From positions 1-15,560 of the forward strand of contig CAMDSB010000028.1 in NCBI GenBank assembly GCA_945907105.1: DNA of 15,560 bases, given 5' to 3'. The position numbers and the translations under genes are program-made. Source of the stretch: Rickettsia typhi. GTDB lineage: Bacteria > Pseudomonadota > Alphaproteobacteria > Rickettsiales > Rickettsiaceae. Below, piece after piece: positions 5,750-13,415 of this stretch (position 1 is its first letter; the number at the start of each line of letters is the position of its first letter). The notes under the pieces are model-generated. The model saw only the letters and a list, made by a program, of their open reading frames with translations, had not been told where the DNA came from and searched no databases.

Positions 5750-8587
5750 ATGAATTTTAGTATTGATGTAGCTATTTTTATCGCTTTTTTAGCAGGTAAC
5801 TTAATATTTGGACTATGGGCAAGTCGCGGAGTTGACACTCTACGTGGCTATGCAATTGGCGATAAAAATTTTAGTACCGCAACATTAGTTGCAACAATAG
5901 TAGCCACGTTTGCTAGTGGAGAATATTTTTTTACTATTGTCTCTGAGGCTTACGCTAGTGGAATAGGTTTTATTTATACTGCCTTAGTGGGAGAAGTTTT
6001 GAGTCTCTTTCTTATAGGAAGATTATTTGCGCCGCGGATGGCAGAATTCCTGGGTAGTCTTTCAATAGCAGAGGCTATGGGCGGCTTATATGGCAATAAT
6101 GTACGTATCATTACCTCCATCTCTGGTTTTATTGGTGTTGCGGGAATTATTGCTGTGCAGCTGAAAATAGCAGGAATGCTCTTTGAATATGCTCTTGGAT
6201 TAAAACCTGTTTATGGAGTAATTTCAGCAGGAATTCTAATTACTTCTTATTCTTCATTAGGAGGTATTAAGTCAGTTACGTTGACAGATATAGTGCAGTT
6301 TGCTACTTTTGGCGTAGTGATACCCGTTATTAGCTATTACCTTCTAGGTAGTATTGAGAATAATCAAGTCATCATAGATACTCTGACGACTAATCCAGTA
6401 TTTGATCATAAAGTAATTTTTAGTTTTTCAAATCCACATCTCTATTACTATATAACCTTATTCCTATGGGCAGCTATCCCCTCATTCGATCCAGCAATTT
6501 TTCAAAGAGTTGCCATGGCAAGAAATGTAAAGCAAGTTGGCAGTTCTTTTCTTATGGCTTCTTTTGTATGTTTGTTGCTTATAGCAATTTTATCATGGAT
6601 TGGGATCTTAGCCCTTTCTTCTCATCCCAACATGCCAGAAAACGAGATTTTTAAATTCATTCTTACTAATTCTAATTCGTTTGCTGGATTCAAAGGAATT
6701 ATTTTGATTGGCATCCTGGCAATGGTGATGTCTACCGTCGACTCATATATTAACTCAAGTGCCGTTTTAATTGCACACGATTTACGGGAATCTCTTAATA
6801 TACCTTTTTTTATTAGGGACGAATTATTTGCTACACGTATTGGTGCAATGCTAATTGGATCCATATCTATATTGTTTGCTATGCGTGAGGGAAGTTTCAT
6901 AGAGCTGTTTATTTGGGCTAGTATGTTTTATATGCCAGTTGTATCAGTGCCTTTTATTTTGGCGATACTAGGTTTCAGAAGTAGTACGAAAGCAGTTCTA
7001 ATTGGCATGGGAGGCGGTTTTTTTACTGCAATAACCTGGGAAGCATTTTTTAAAATAAATGGTGTTGGTGTCCTGATTCCAGGCATCTTCGCTAATATCG
7101 TTTTCTTATTTGCTTCGCATTATCTACTAAAACAGAACGGTGGTTGGGTAGGAATAAAAGACCCAAGCCCATTGCTTGAAAGAAAAGAGGCAAGAAAGCA
7201 GCAACACCAAAAGCTCTGGCAACAAATAAAGTCATTTAGTTTTATTGAAGTATGCACAAGAAATACACCCAAAGGAGATGGGATTATGTTCTTTTTAGGA
7301 TTGTTTGTTATGATTTCTGCTTTTGCTAGCGTCACTACTATAACTAAGGAAGCTAGTGAGCATTATGCCTATTTGCTTGATATTTTCTATCCAATTATTC
7401 TTTGTTCCACCAGTGCTTTAATGAGTTATCCTTTATGGCTACCAGTTTGGCGCAAGTCGAAAGCTCTAAGTATAGTTTGGAACTGTATTATGTTCTTTGG
7501 ACTGATTTGCTTTAGCTTTCTAATGGTTTTGATCAGTGAATTTTGGGAAATACAATTGATGGTATTTATGGCAAATATAATGTTAATTTCGACCCTAGTA
7601 AGTTGGCGTTGGGCATTATTTACACTTACTACTGGTGTACTTACAACATTGTTTTTATTCAAAACTTATACCGTACCTTATACATTAACCTATACGAATG
7701 CCCAACCATTAGAATTTAAGATCATTTATTTGTTATTAATGCTAAGTAGTTTACTGGTCATCTTCCTTAAACCAAAGCAAGAATATGTTGAAGCAACTGA
7801 GCATAAGGTTGAAGAGCTTGAAGTAGTGGTCAATGATCTTGATAAGACAGTAGTTCACTATTCCCAGAGAGTTGCTGACCAGGCAGTTGAGATTGAACGA
7901 CTAGGAGCCACCGCGCAAAAAATACTCAACAACGTTAATCATGAACTACGTTTGCCAGTTGGTAATGTAATGAACTTTGCTGAAATGCTCTCTGGTGGGC
8001 TGGAGACATATAACAAAGATCAGTTAAAGATGCTTTCAGACGAGGTACTTACAAACTCAAACCGCTTATCAACTATGATATTAAACATGCTTGATCTTTC
8101 GATGCTTTCTGTATCCAAAATACAGCTGCAAAAAAAGATGGTAAACTTAAGCGAATTAGTGGAAGATCGAGTTAATAATTGCCGTAAGATCTATCTGCAA
8201 GGTAAAAAAATTGACTTTGATATGAGCATTGAGCCCGATATCTTGATTGCAGTTGATCCGAACTATATTCGTCAAACTGTCGATAACTTAGTAATTAACG
8301 CAATTACCTACAGTCAAAAAGGTACAATTAAAGTCAGTTTATTGCATAAAGGTAGCAATATGGTTGAGTTTGCGATCAAGGACGAAGGTATAGGCATCCC
8401 AAAAGAAGAATTATTCGATATTTTCACGCCATTTAAAATGGGTATAAAGACCGAGTCTAAGGCCGAAGGACGTGGGGTGGGCCTAGCTCTATGTAAAGCA
8501 GCAATTGAAGCCCATGATGGTACAATCAAAGTCGAAAGTGGTGGCAATATTGGGGCAAAGTTTACCTTTATATTAAGTCTTAAGTAA
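5750..8587 (+). CDS. Sodium/solute symporter (SLC5)-histidine kinase fusion, copy 2
   Basis: Tandem paralogue of the preceding gene, 945 residues, same order: SLC5 symporter domain (1 to about 465, with MSTVDS from residue 327), six-helix module (about 508-673), coiled coil, then kinase with phospho-acceptor His731 in NHELRLPVG, N-box NLVINAI, G1 DEGIGIP and G2 GRGVGLALC. From KPKQEYVEAT (residue 674) to the end it is close to 90 % identical to copy 1 by eye, including identical nucleotide runs (for example 8075-8100 versus 5161-5186). The symporter halves share only about half their residues. The 73-base gap after copy 1 holds no clear terminator, so the pair may be co-transcribed. The ribosome-binding site is AAGG at 5737-5740, 9 bases from the ATG. 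Shared kinase but diverged transporter suggests two different inputs to one response regulator, encoded outside this window. The transported or sensed solute cannot be read from the sequence. Confidence 0.87.
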   Translation: MNFSIDVAIFIAFLAGNLIFGLWASRGVDTLRGYAIGDKNFSTATLVATIVATFASGEYFFTIVSEAYASGIGFIYTALVGEVLSLFLIGRLFAPRMAEFLGSLSIAEAMGGLYGNNVRIITSISGFIGVAGIIAVQLKIAGMLFEYALGLKPVYGVISAGILITSYSSLGGIKSVTLTDIVQFATFGVVIPVISYYLLGSIENNQVIIDTLTTNPVFDHKVIFSFSNPHLYYYITLFLWAAIPSFDPAIFQRVAMARNVKQVGSSFLMASFVCLLLIAILSWIGILALSSHPNMPENEIFKFILTNSNSFAGFKGIILIGILAMVMSTVDSYINSSAVLIAHDLRESLNIPFFIRDELFATRIGAMLIGSISILFAMREGSFIELFIWASMFYMPVVSVPFILAILGFRSSTKAVLIGMGGGFFTAITWEAFFKINGVGVLIPGIFANIVFLFASHYLLKQNGGWVGIKDPSPLLERKEARKQQHQKLWQQIKSFSFIEVCTRNTPKGDGIMFFLGLFVMISAFASVTTITKEASEHYAYLLDIFYPIILCSTSALMSYPLWLPVWRKSKALSIVWNCIMFFGLICFSFLMVLISEFWEIQLMVFMANIMLISTLVSWRWALFTLTTGVLTTLFLFKTYTVPYTLTYTNAQPLEFKIIYLLLMLSSLLVIFLKPKQEYVEATEHKVEELEVVVNDLDKTVVHYSQRVADQAVEIERLGATAQKILNNVNHELRLPVGNVMNFAEMLSGGLETYNKDQLKMLSDEVLTNSNRLSTMILNMLDLSMLSVSKIQLQKKMVNLSELVEDRVNNCRKIYLQGKKIDFDMSIEPDILIAVDPNYIRQTVDNLVINAITYSQKGTIKVSLLHKGSNMVEFAIKDEGIGIPKEELFDIFTPFKMGIKTESKAEGRGVGLALCKAAIEAHDGTIKVESGGNIGAKFTFILSLK

Positions 8588-8782
8588 GCTAATCAGCTCA
8601 GAGCTCCGGCTAGTTTTATAAACTAACGTAGTATAACAGGTTAGTGAGTTTAGCGTTTACACCCCCACAAAAATCAAAGAATAATCATCAAGAAATGAAA
8701 TACATGATCGGGCAATAGAGATTTGACCTCCCTATCCTTTAGTCCCCATCCATAGTAAAAAAATGCGAATCAATAACTATTA

Positions 8783-8811
8783 TTGACAATAAGTAATCTT
8801 TTCTTTATATT
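8783..8811 (+). promoter_or_regulatory. Near-consensus sigma-70 promoter of the ankyrin gene
   Basis: A perfect -35 box TTGACA (8783-8788), a 17-base spacer and TATATT (8806-8811, five of six consensus positions) lie 33 bases before the ankyrin-protein start codon. A purine-rich AAGGGA at 8829-8834 and AGAG at 8837-8840 can serve as the ribosome-binding site. It is the best promoter in the window and separates this gene transcriptionally from the sensor kinases. The rest of 8588-8782 shows no gene. Confidence 0.72.
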
Positions 8812-8844
8812 TATATTTAAAATTATTTAAGGGAATAGAGAATA

Positions 8845-11800
8845 ATGAAGTCGGAAAAGAGTGAAAACAATGAACAAATCTCAAGTCTGGGGCAGCAACT
8901 ACTTGAAGCTATCACGGCGTCGAGAACCTTAAAGGCTAATCAATTAATTCATGCGGGAGCAAATGTAGATTTTATAGATGATACTGGCCGGACGTTACTG
9001 CATATTGCGCTTCAAAAAGGCCTAATCTATGTGGCTAAAAGATTAATTGATGCTGGAGCAAAAACCAATATAGTATCTGTTCAGAACGATAAGAAGACTG
9101 CTGGTGAGATGCTGTACGAAATGTTTCGTAACCATGTAGTAAGTAATTCTGAGATAGAAGCTACTAAAAGCAAACAAATTTTTGCTTTAGCAAAACAGGT
9201 TCTTGGCCTCAATTATGTTGATGCGGAAGGGCAAACTTTCCTGTCTTACACTATCCGCCATGGCCAATTTGCATTAACTAAAGAATTAATTGATGAGGGA
9301 GCCGAAAAAATCCCCTTACCAGATGGAACAACTATCGATGAACTAATTAATGATACGCTTAATAAAGCAATTATGGCGGATAAAATCATCGAAATTATAC
9401 CCCTTATAGATATAGCTATAAACTTAGACCACATAGACAAAGATGGCTGGACCTGCCTGCACCTAGCTCTCAAACAGCATAAAATTACACTAGCTTTTGA
9501 GCTAATTCAAAGGGGAGCAAGCAAAGAGATAGTTTCTAAAAATGATGAAGCTATAACACCAATTGATCTAGCCAGTCTTGCCCTTAGTACTATAAAAGAT
9601 CCAGCCATGGTTTCTATTCTCCAGTTTATGGGGGCTAATGTGAATAACATTAATAATGAAGGCTGGACACCATTGCATTTAGCGCTGATTAGTGGTAACA
9701 CAGAGTTAGCAGTAGAGTTATTCAATATGGGCGCAAAACCCGTGCAATCTCAAAACAGCTCAAAGCAAACTCCAGCTGATATTATAAATGAGCAAACTTT
9801 ACTACATAAGTTTATTTTAAGCCCGGCATCCAGTATAAACGTATTAAGCGGTTTGGTGAGAATTGGAGCAAATATAAACTTAATTGACGAAAACGGGTGG
9901 TCCCCTCTGCACCTTGCTTTAAAGGAAAATAAGGTTGAATTAGCAAAGGTGCTAATCCAGAATGGCGCGGATAAAGAGATAATTTCTAAAAATGATGTGG
10001 CTATCACTCCACTTACTCAGCTAAATGCTATGCTATGCAAAGCTATTGGGGAAAATAATTCAATCGTACAAATTACCAAATTGATCGAACTGGGCGCCAA
10101 TGTGAATGACGTTAATCAAGATGGCTTCCCCCTCCTGCACATAGCATTAAGGCAAGAAAATATCGAAATTGCTAACCTCCTCATTAGGAATGGAGCCAAT
10201 AAGGACGCTATCTCACAGAATAATGAGAAAAAGACTACAGCGGACATAATTAACGACAAAGACTATTTAAATAAACTAATTTTAGAAAATATTGGTACCA
10301 GTATCAATAAGCTTAAGATCCTCATCAAAGCAGGCCTTGATGTCAATCATATTGATTCGTGTGGTTGGTCGCCTCTATGCTTAGCGTTAAAAAAGGAAAA
10401 TCTTGGGGTTGCTAAATTATTACTAAAGGCTGGAGCAAATAGAGATCAAATCTCTACCAACTTGATGAACGAACTACTATGCAAGTTTATCTTGGAAAGT
10501 CCATCTAGATCAGAAATTACCGAGCTTATAGATATGGGAGCAGATGTTAATTGCTTTAACCATGATGGTTTGACTCCCCTGCACTTAGCCCTAAAAAAAG
10601 GCAGTATAGCTCGTGTTAAACTACTGCTTAAGCATGGAGCAAATATGAATATAGCTTCTAAAAATAATGAGATTAAAACTCCTGCTGATATAGCAAGTGA
10701 ACTGCAGCTTAATTTATTTTCAGGTGTTGATAATAATGTGTCTGACAATAAGCCAAAAGAAAGCCTGATATTATTTAGAGGCCCTGACATAGAACATTTC
10801 CAAACTTATACAAGCAATCCTAAACACAATTTATTCCACTCATTCTCTTTAGGGCAGTACTTTAATTTACAAGAATTTAATGATTTTTATGTGATGCTCG
10901 AAGCTATTCAATTACTGGCCTCAACAGGATCTAAAATTAATTTGGTAATTGATGCGCATGGCATGCAAACTACCCCATATACTATAAAAACTATTCATGG
11001 TCCTGATCAAAATGCCTGTGATATTTTAGACTCTATAATAAAAGCAGCTGGGGGTAAACCAGTAAAGTTACTAACCACTTGTTGCTTTGGTGAAAGGCTA
11101 CATAGTTGTGATAGTGAGTTAGGTTCAAAAATGCCAAATGGTTCAATGATAATCACACTCTCTAAGCAAGACCGCACTACGCAAGCCACAGACTATTGTC
11201 ACAAAAATATTCCTCATATTCTTGACGTATTGTTTAACAGTGATGGAGGCAATTACCTCAAATTAGAGCACTTGCTAGAGGCCTATTGTCTATCTCAAAG
11301 ATTCAACAAAAATACTCCCAAGGTTAGTTTATTCAATGGTAGTACACAAAAAATTGTTAGTTTAAAGGATTATTTCAATAACAATATACTTAAAGTTAAC
11401 GATCTTGAGATCTCAAAAACAATGAGTGATTTATTAAATATAATGGGTTTATCAAAGGATGATTTGGATATTATGTTGCGTGAGATATCGTCTAACTCAA
11501 ACATAAAGACCCAGGAAAGCTTATGGAGAATACCTAGTAGCCTTTCTGACATTCAGAATATTTCACAATATCTAGAAGAAAATGACAAATACGGCGAATT
11601 ACTAGAATTATATAAGGGTTATTTCATCAATAATAATGCTATAAAAACTCTTCCTTCAAAAGAGGTTACTAAATCAGCATATAGTTTTCACAAAGCTAGA
11701 GATTTCGGTGGAGCTTACCCTCATACTGATAAGCACGGCTCCCCTCTTCTCGCTTGTATGCGTAAAATATCTAGTAATTTTGACGAAATCGACGCTACTC

Positions 11801-11892
11801 CCAAACATAGTATACTTTTAGCCGTAGCGGCAGATCATCTAATAGCCGAAATTGGATCAGGAAACTTTTTCAATGAGTGGGAATTGAGTTGA
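8845..11892 (+). CDS. Ankyrin-repeat protein with clan CD-like cysteine peptidase signature
   Basis: A 1015-residue soluble protein with no membrane helix or classical signal peptide. Residues about 16-625 are ankyrin repeats. Canonical cores of the G-x-TPLHLAL type recur at residues 48, 129, 201, 273, 351, 427, 507 and 575, followed by GAN/GAD hairpins. Degenerate repeats lie between them, giving a long unit of 68-81 residues. Residues about 640-830 differ: a hydrophobic strand ends in DAHG (His705-Gly706) and, about 41 residues on, another ends in TTCCFGE (Cys746/Cys747). Hydrophobic-strand plus His-Gly, then hydrophobic-strand plus Cys, is the signature of clan CD peptidases (caspase, clostripain, C80). 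A further 185 residues are unassigned. Ankyrin proteins of Rickettsiales are often secreted effectors; RARP-2 of Rickettsia pairs a clan CD-like domain with ankyrins, in the opposite order. Ankyrin assignment is secure; peptidase activity and secretion are inferred. Confidence 0.88.
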   Translation: MKSEKSENNEQISSLGQQLLEAITASRTLKANQLIHAGANVDFIDDTGRTLLHIALQKGLIYVAKRLIDAGAKTNIVSVQNDKKTAGEMLYEMFRNHVVSNSEIEATKSKQIFALAKQVLGLNYVDAEGQTFLSYTIRHGQFALTKELIDEGAEKIPLPDGTTIDELINDTLNKAIMADKIIEIIPLIDIAINLDHIDKDGWTCLHLALKQHKITLAFELIQRGASKEIVSKNDEAITPIDLASLALSTIKDPAMVSILQFMGANVNNINNEGWTPLHLALISGNTELAVELFNMGAKPVQSQNSSKQTPADIINEQTLLHKFILSPASSINVLSGLVRIGANINLIDENGWSPLHLALKENKVELAKVLIQNGADKEIISKNDVAITPLTQLNAMLCKAIGENNSIVQITKLIELGANVNDVNQDGFPLLHIALRQENIEIANLLIRNGANKDAISQNNEKKTTADIINDKDYLNKLILENIGTSINKLKILIKAGLDVNHIDSCGWSPLCLALKKENLGVAKLLLKAGANRDQISTNLMNELLCKFILESPSRSEITELIDMGADVNCFNHDGLTPLHLALKKGSIARVKLLLKHGANMNIASKNNEIKTPADIASELQLNLFSGVDNNVSDNKPKESLILFRGPDIEHFQTYTSNPKHNLFHSFSLGQYFNLQEFNDFYVMLEAIQLLASTGSKINLVIDAHGMQTTPYTIKTIHGPDQNACDILDSIIKAAGGKPVKLLTTCCFGERLHSCDSELGSKMPNGSMIITLSKQDRTTQATDYCHKNIPHILDVLFNSDGGNYLKLEHLLEAYCLSQRFNKNTPKVSLFNGSTQKIVSLKDYFNNNILKVNDLEISKTMSDLLNIMGLSKDDLDIMLREISSNSNIKTQESLWRIPSSLSDIQNISQYLEENDKYGELLELYKGYFINNNAIKTLPSKEVTKSAYSFHKARDFGGAYPHTDKHGSPLLACMRKISSNFDEIDATPKHSILLAVAADHLIAEIGSGNFFNEWELS

Positions 11893-11915
11893 GTTAATTT
11901 ATTTTTATTTATATA

Positions 11916-11992
<77 letters not shown>

Positions 11993-12004
11993 AATTTATG
12001 CATA

Positions 12005-12033
12005 GGTATAACGCACAAAAGACTATAAATCAA
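12005..12033 (-). promoter_or_regulatory. Putative promoter for tRNA-Pro
   Basis: On the minus strand TTGATT (complement of 12028-12033) and TATACC (complement of 12005-12010) are 17 bases apart. The -10 box ends 12 bases before the mature 5' end of the tRNA, leaving room for a very short leader removed by RNase P. Each hexamer matches consensus at four positions. Confidence 0.4.
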
Positions 12034-12071
12034 CAAAAAAGTGAGAAATTGCCGAATTACTACAAGACTTC

Positions 12072-12100
12072 TTGATCCATCCTCAATATAGCGATATATT
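12072..12100 (+). promoter_or_regulatory. Putative promoter for trmD-rplS
   Basis: TTGATC (12072-12077) and TATATT (12095-12100) are spaced by 17 bases, with the trmD ATG 30 bases further on. The -35 box matches consensus at four positions and the -10 at five. This fits trmD being the first gene of its transcript here, with no rimM or rpsP upstream. Confidence 0.5.
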
Positions 12101-12130
12101 CTTAGCAAATAAGCTCTTAAAGTTCGTATA

Positions 12131-12826
12131 ATGTCCTGCTTTCACGCCACCATTTTGACCATTTTTCCTGAAATGTTTCCTGGCTCTTTGGCATATTCTT
12201 TAGCAGGATCTGCGAGGAAAAAAGGAATATGGTCAATCGACACCATTAATATTCGGGATTTTGGAATAACTAAACATAAAAATGTGGACGACACTGCTTG
12301 TGGTGGTGGAAATGGCCTTATCATGCGACCAGACATACTTGGCATGGCTCTTGACAAAGCATTAGATAAACGTCCTGGCTCAAAAATTTACTACCCATCA
12401 CCGAGAGGAGTTCCTTTAACACAAGAATTATCCAAAAAAATAGCACAAGAAAAAAACATAATTATTTTGTGTGGACGCTTTGAAGGGATTGACGAAAGAG
12501 TGATTGAAGAGTATAATGCCACGCAGATTAGCCTAGGAGATTATATTCTGTCTGGTGGGGAAGTAGCTGCATTGTCAATATTAGATAGCGTTGTCAGGCT
12601 TTTACCTGGTGTACTGGCAAATCAAGAGACTTTGCAAGAAGAATCTTTTGAAGCAGAAGAAGGAGGTTTCAAATTAATTGAGCATCCTCTTTACACTAAA
12701 CCAGTCGAATGGAGAGGAAGAAAAGTTCCAGAAGTTTTGCTATCAGGTAATCATACTGAAATAGCAAAATGGAGAAAAGAAGAATCACTCAGAATCACCT
12801 TAGAGCGTAGGAAAAGACTGATTTGA
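12131..12826 (+). CDS. trmD: tRNA (guanine37-N1)-methyltransferase TrmD
   Basis: Uses S-adenosylmethionine to methylate G37 next to the anticodon in tRNAs reading CUN, CCN and CGG codons, which prevents +1 frameshifting. At 231 residues it has the family landmarks: TIFPEMFPG near the N-terminus, [10 protein letters not shown] (58-67), YYPSPRG (87-93), and the trefoil-knot SAM-site segments [11 protein letters not shown] (114-124) and [11 protein letters not shown] (134-144). The C-terminal LLSGNH block follows. The position of the catalytic aspartate (Asp169 of the E. coli enzyme, in a DSF motif) reads ESF here (Glu171). A short acidic/Gly insert follows. The start [10 protein letters not shown] aligns with what I recall of Rickettsia TrmD; the ribosome-binding site is weak. 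It is followed by rplS after 44 bases, the usual order, but rpsP and rimM, which precede trmD in many bacteria, are absent. Confidence 0.96.
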   Translation: MSCFHATILTIFPEMFPGSLAYSLAGSARKKGIWSIDTINIRDFGITKHKNVDDTACGGGNGLIMRPDILGMALDKALDKRPGSKIYYPSPRGVPLTQELSKKIAQEKNIIILCGRFEGIDERVIEEYNATQISLGDYILSGGEVAALSILDSVVRLLPGVLANQETLQEESFEAEEGGFKLIEHPLYTKPVEWRGRKVPEVLLSGNHTEIAKWRKEESLRITLERRKRLI

Positions 12827-12870
12827 GTTTTAAAAACTTATAAGTACAGTAAAAATATTTGGAGCTAACA

Positions 12871-13245
12871 ATGAAAAACGTAATTGAACAATTTGAAAAA
12901 AAACAGATTGAAAAACTTACCGAAAATAAAGAAATACCAGAGTTCAGAGCTGGTGACACAGTGAAAATTAGCGTCCGCGTTATCGATGGTGCCACTGTTC
13001 GGCTTCAAGGGTATGAAGGAGTTGTTATAGCTAAAAGAAATAGAGGGGTAACTTCCTCTTTTGTTGTCCGTAAAGTAAGTCATGGTGAAGGTGTAGAAAG
13101 AAGATTTATGACCTACTCCCCAATCGTTGCAAAAATTGAAGTAGTAAAGAGAGGCATTGTACGCCGCGCTAAACTTCACTACCTAAGACACCTAAGCGGT
13201 AGAGCAGCAAGGATCCAAGAAAGAAAAGTTATTAGAAAGAAATAA
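12871..13245 (+). CDS. rplS: 50S ribosomal protein L19
   Basis: Large-subunit protein L19, located at the 30S-50S interface. Its 124 residues show the family pattern: an acidic-basic N-terminal helix, [45 protein letters not shown] and the basic C-terminal [14 protein letters not shown]. The ATG at 12871 is chosen because GGAG (12861-12864) lies 6 bases before it. An in-frame TTG at 12859 would place that site inside the gene. It is probably co-transcribed with trmD, with a terminator-like hairpin 25 bases after the stop. Confidence 0.97.
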   Translation: MKNVIEQFEKKQIEKLTENKEIPEFRAGDTVKISVRVIDGATVRLQGYEGVVIAKRNRGVTSSFVVRKVSHGEGVERRFMTYSPIVAKIEVVKRGIVRRAKLHYLRHLSGRAARIQERKVIRKK

Positions 13246-13270
13246 CTAGTTTTTTTGCAGCTCTTGCATC

Positions 13271-13291
13271 CAATACGGATATTGTTTTTTT
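13271..13291 (+). terminator. Probable intrinsic terminator after rplS
   Basis: A 5-bp stem (CAATA at 13271-13275, TATTG at 13280-13284) with a CGGA tetraloop is followed by seven T residues (13285-13291). The stem is short and AT-rich, but position and the T-run support a terminator for trmD-rplS. Confidence 0.55.
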
Positions 13292-13415
13292 ATACCATTG
13301 CTCAAATTAAATTTTGCATATGATGATTTGAGAGACCAGCGCCCCGAGTCTATGATTATCGATGGGCACTTGAATGCACGAAATCGTATCTGTAAAATTT
13401 AATTTCAGGGATGGT

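Noticed and set aside
10446..10790. Open frames antisense to the ankyrin gene and the sensor kinases (for example this 114-codon one)
   Set aside because: They mirror strong, domain-bearing genes on the plus strand, have no ribosome-binding sites or family motifs, and show the repeated hydrophobic patterns expected from the complement of repeats.
11725..11760. A second His-Gly … Cys combination near the C-terminus of the ankyrin protein (PHTDKHGSPLLAC)
   Set aside because: His and Cys are only about six residues apart and lack two flanking hydrophobic strands, so this cannot be a clan CD dyad.
12859..12870. TTG start for rplS four codons upstream
   Set aside because: The ribosome-binding GGAG at 12861-12864 would lie inside the gene; the ATG at 12871 has correct spacing.
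13301..13332. CTCAAAT/ATTTGAG inverted repeat between rplS and the permease
   Set aside because: The 7-bp stem has an 18-base loop and no T-run, within what AT-rich sequence gives by chance.
13374..13415. Longer start for the EamA permease at 13374
   Set aside because: Only a poor ribosome-binding site precedes it and it adds 14 polar residues before helix 1. Not excluded, but 13416 is better supported.
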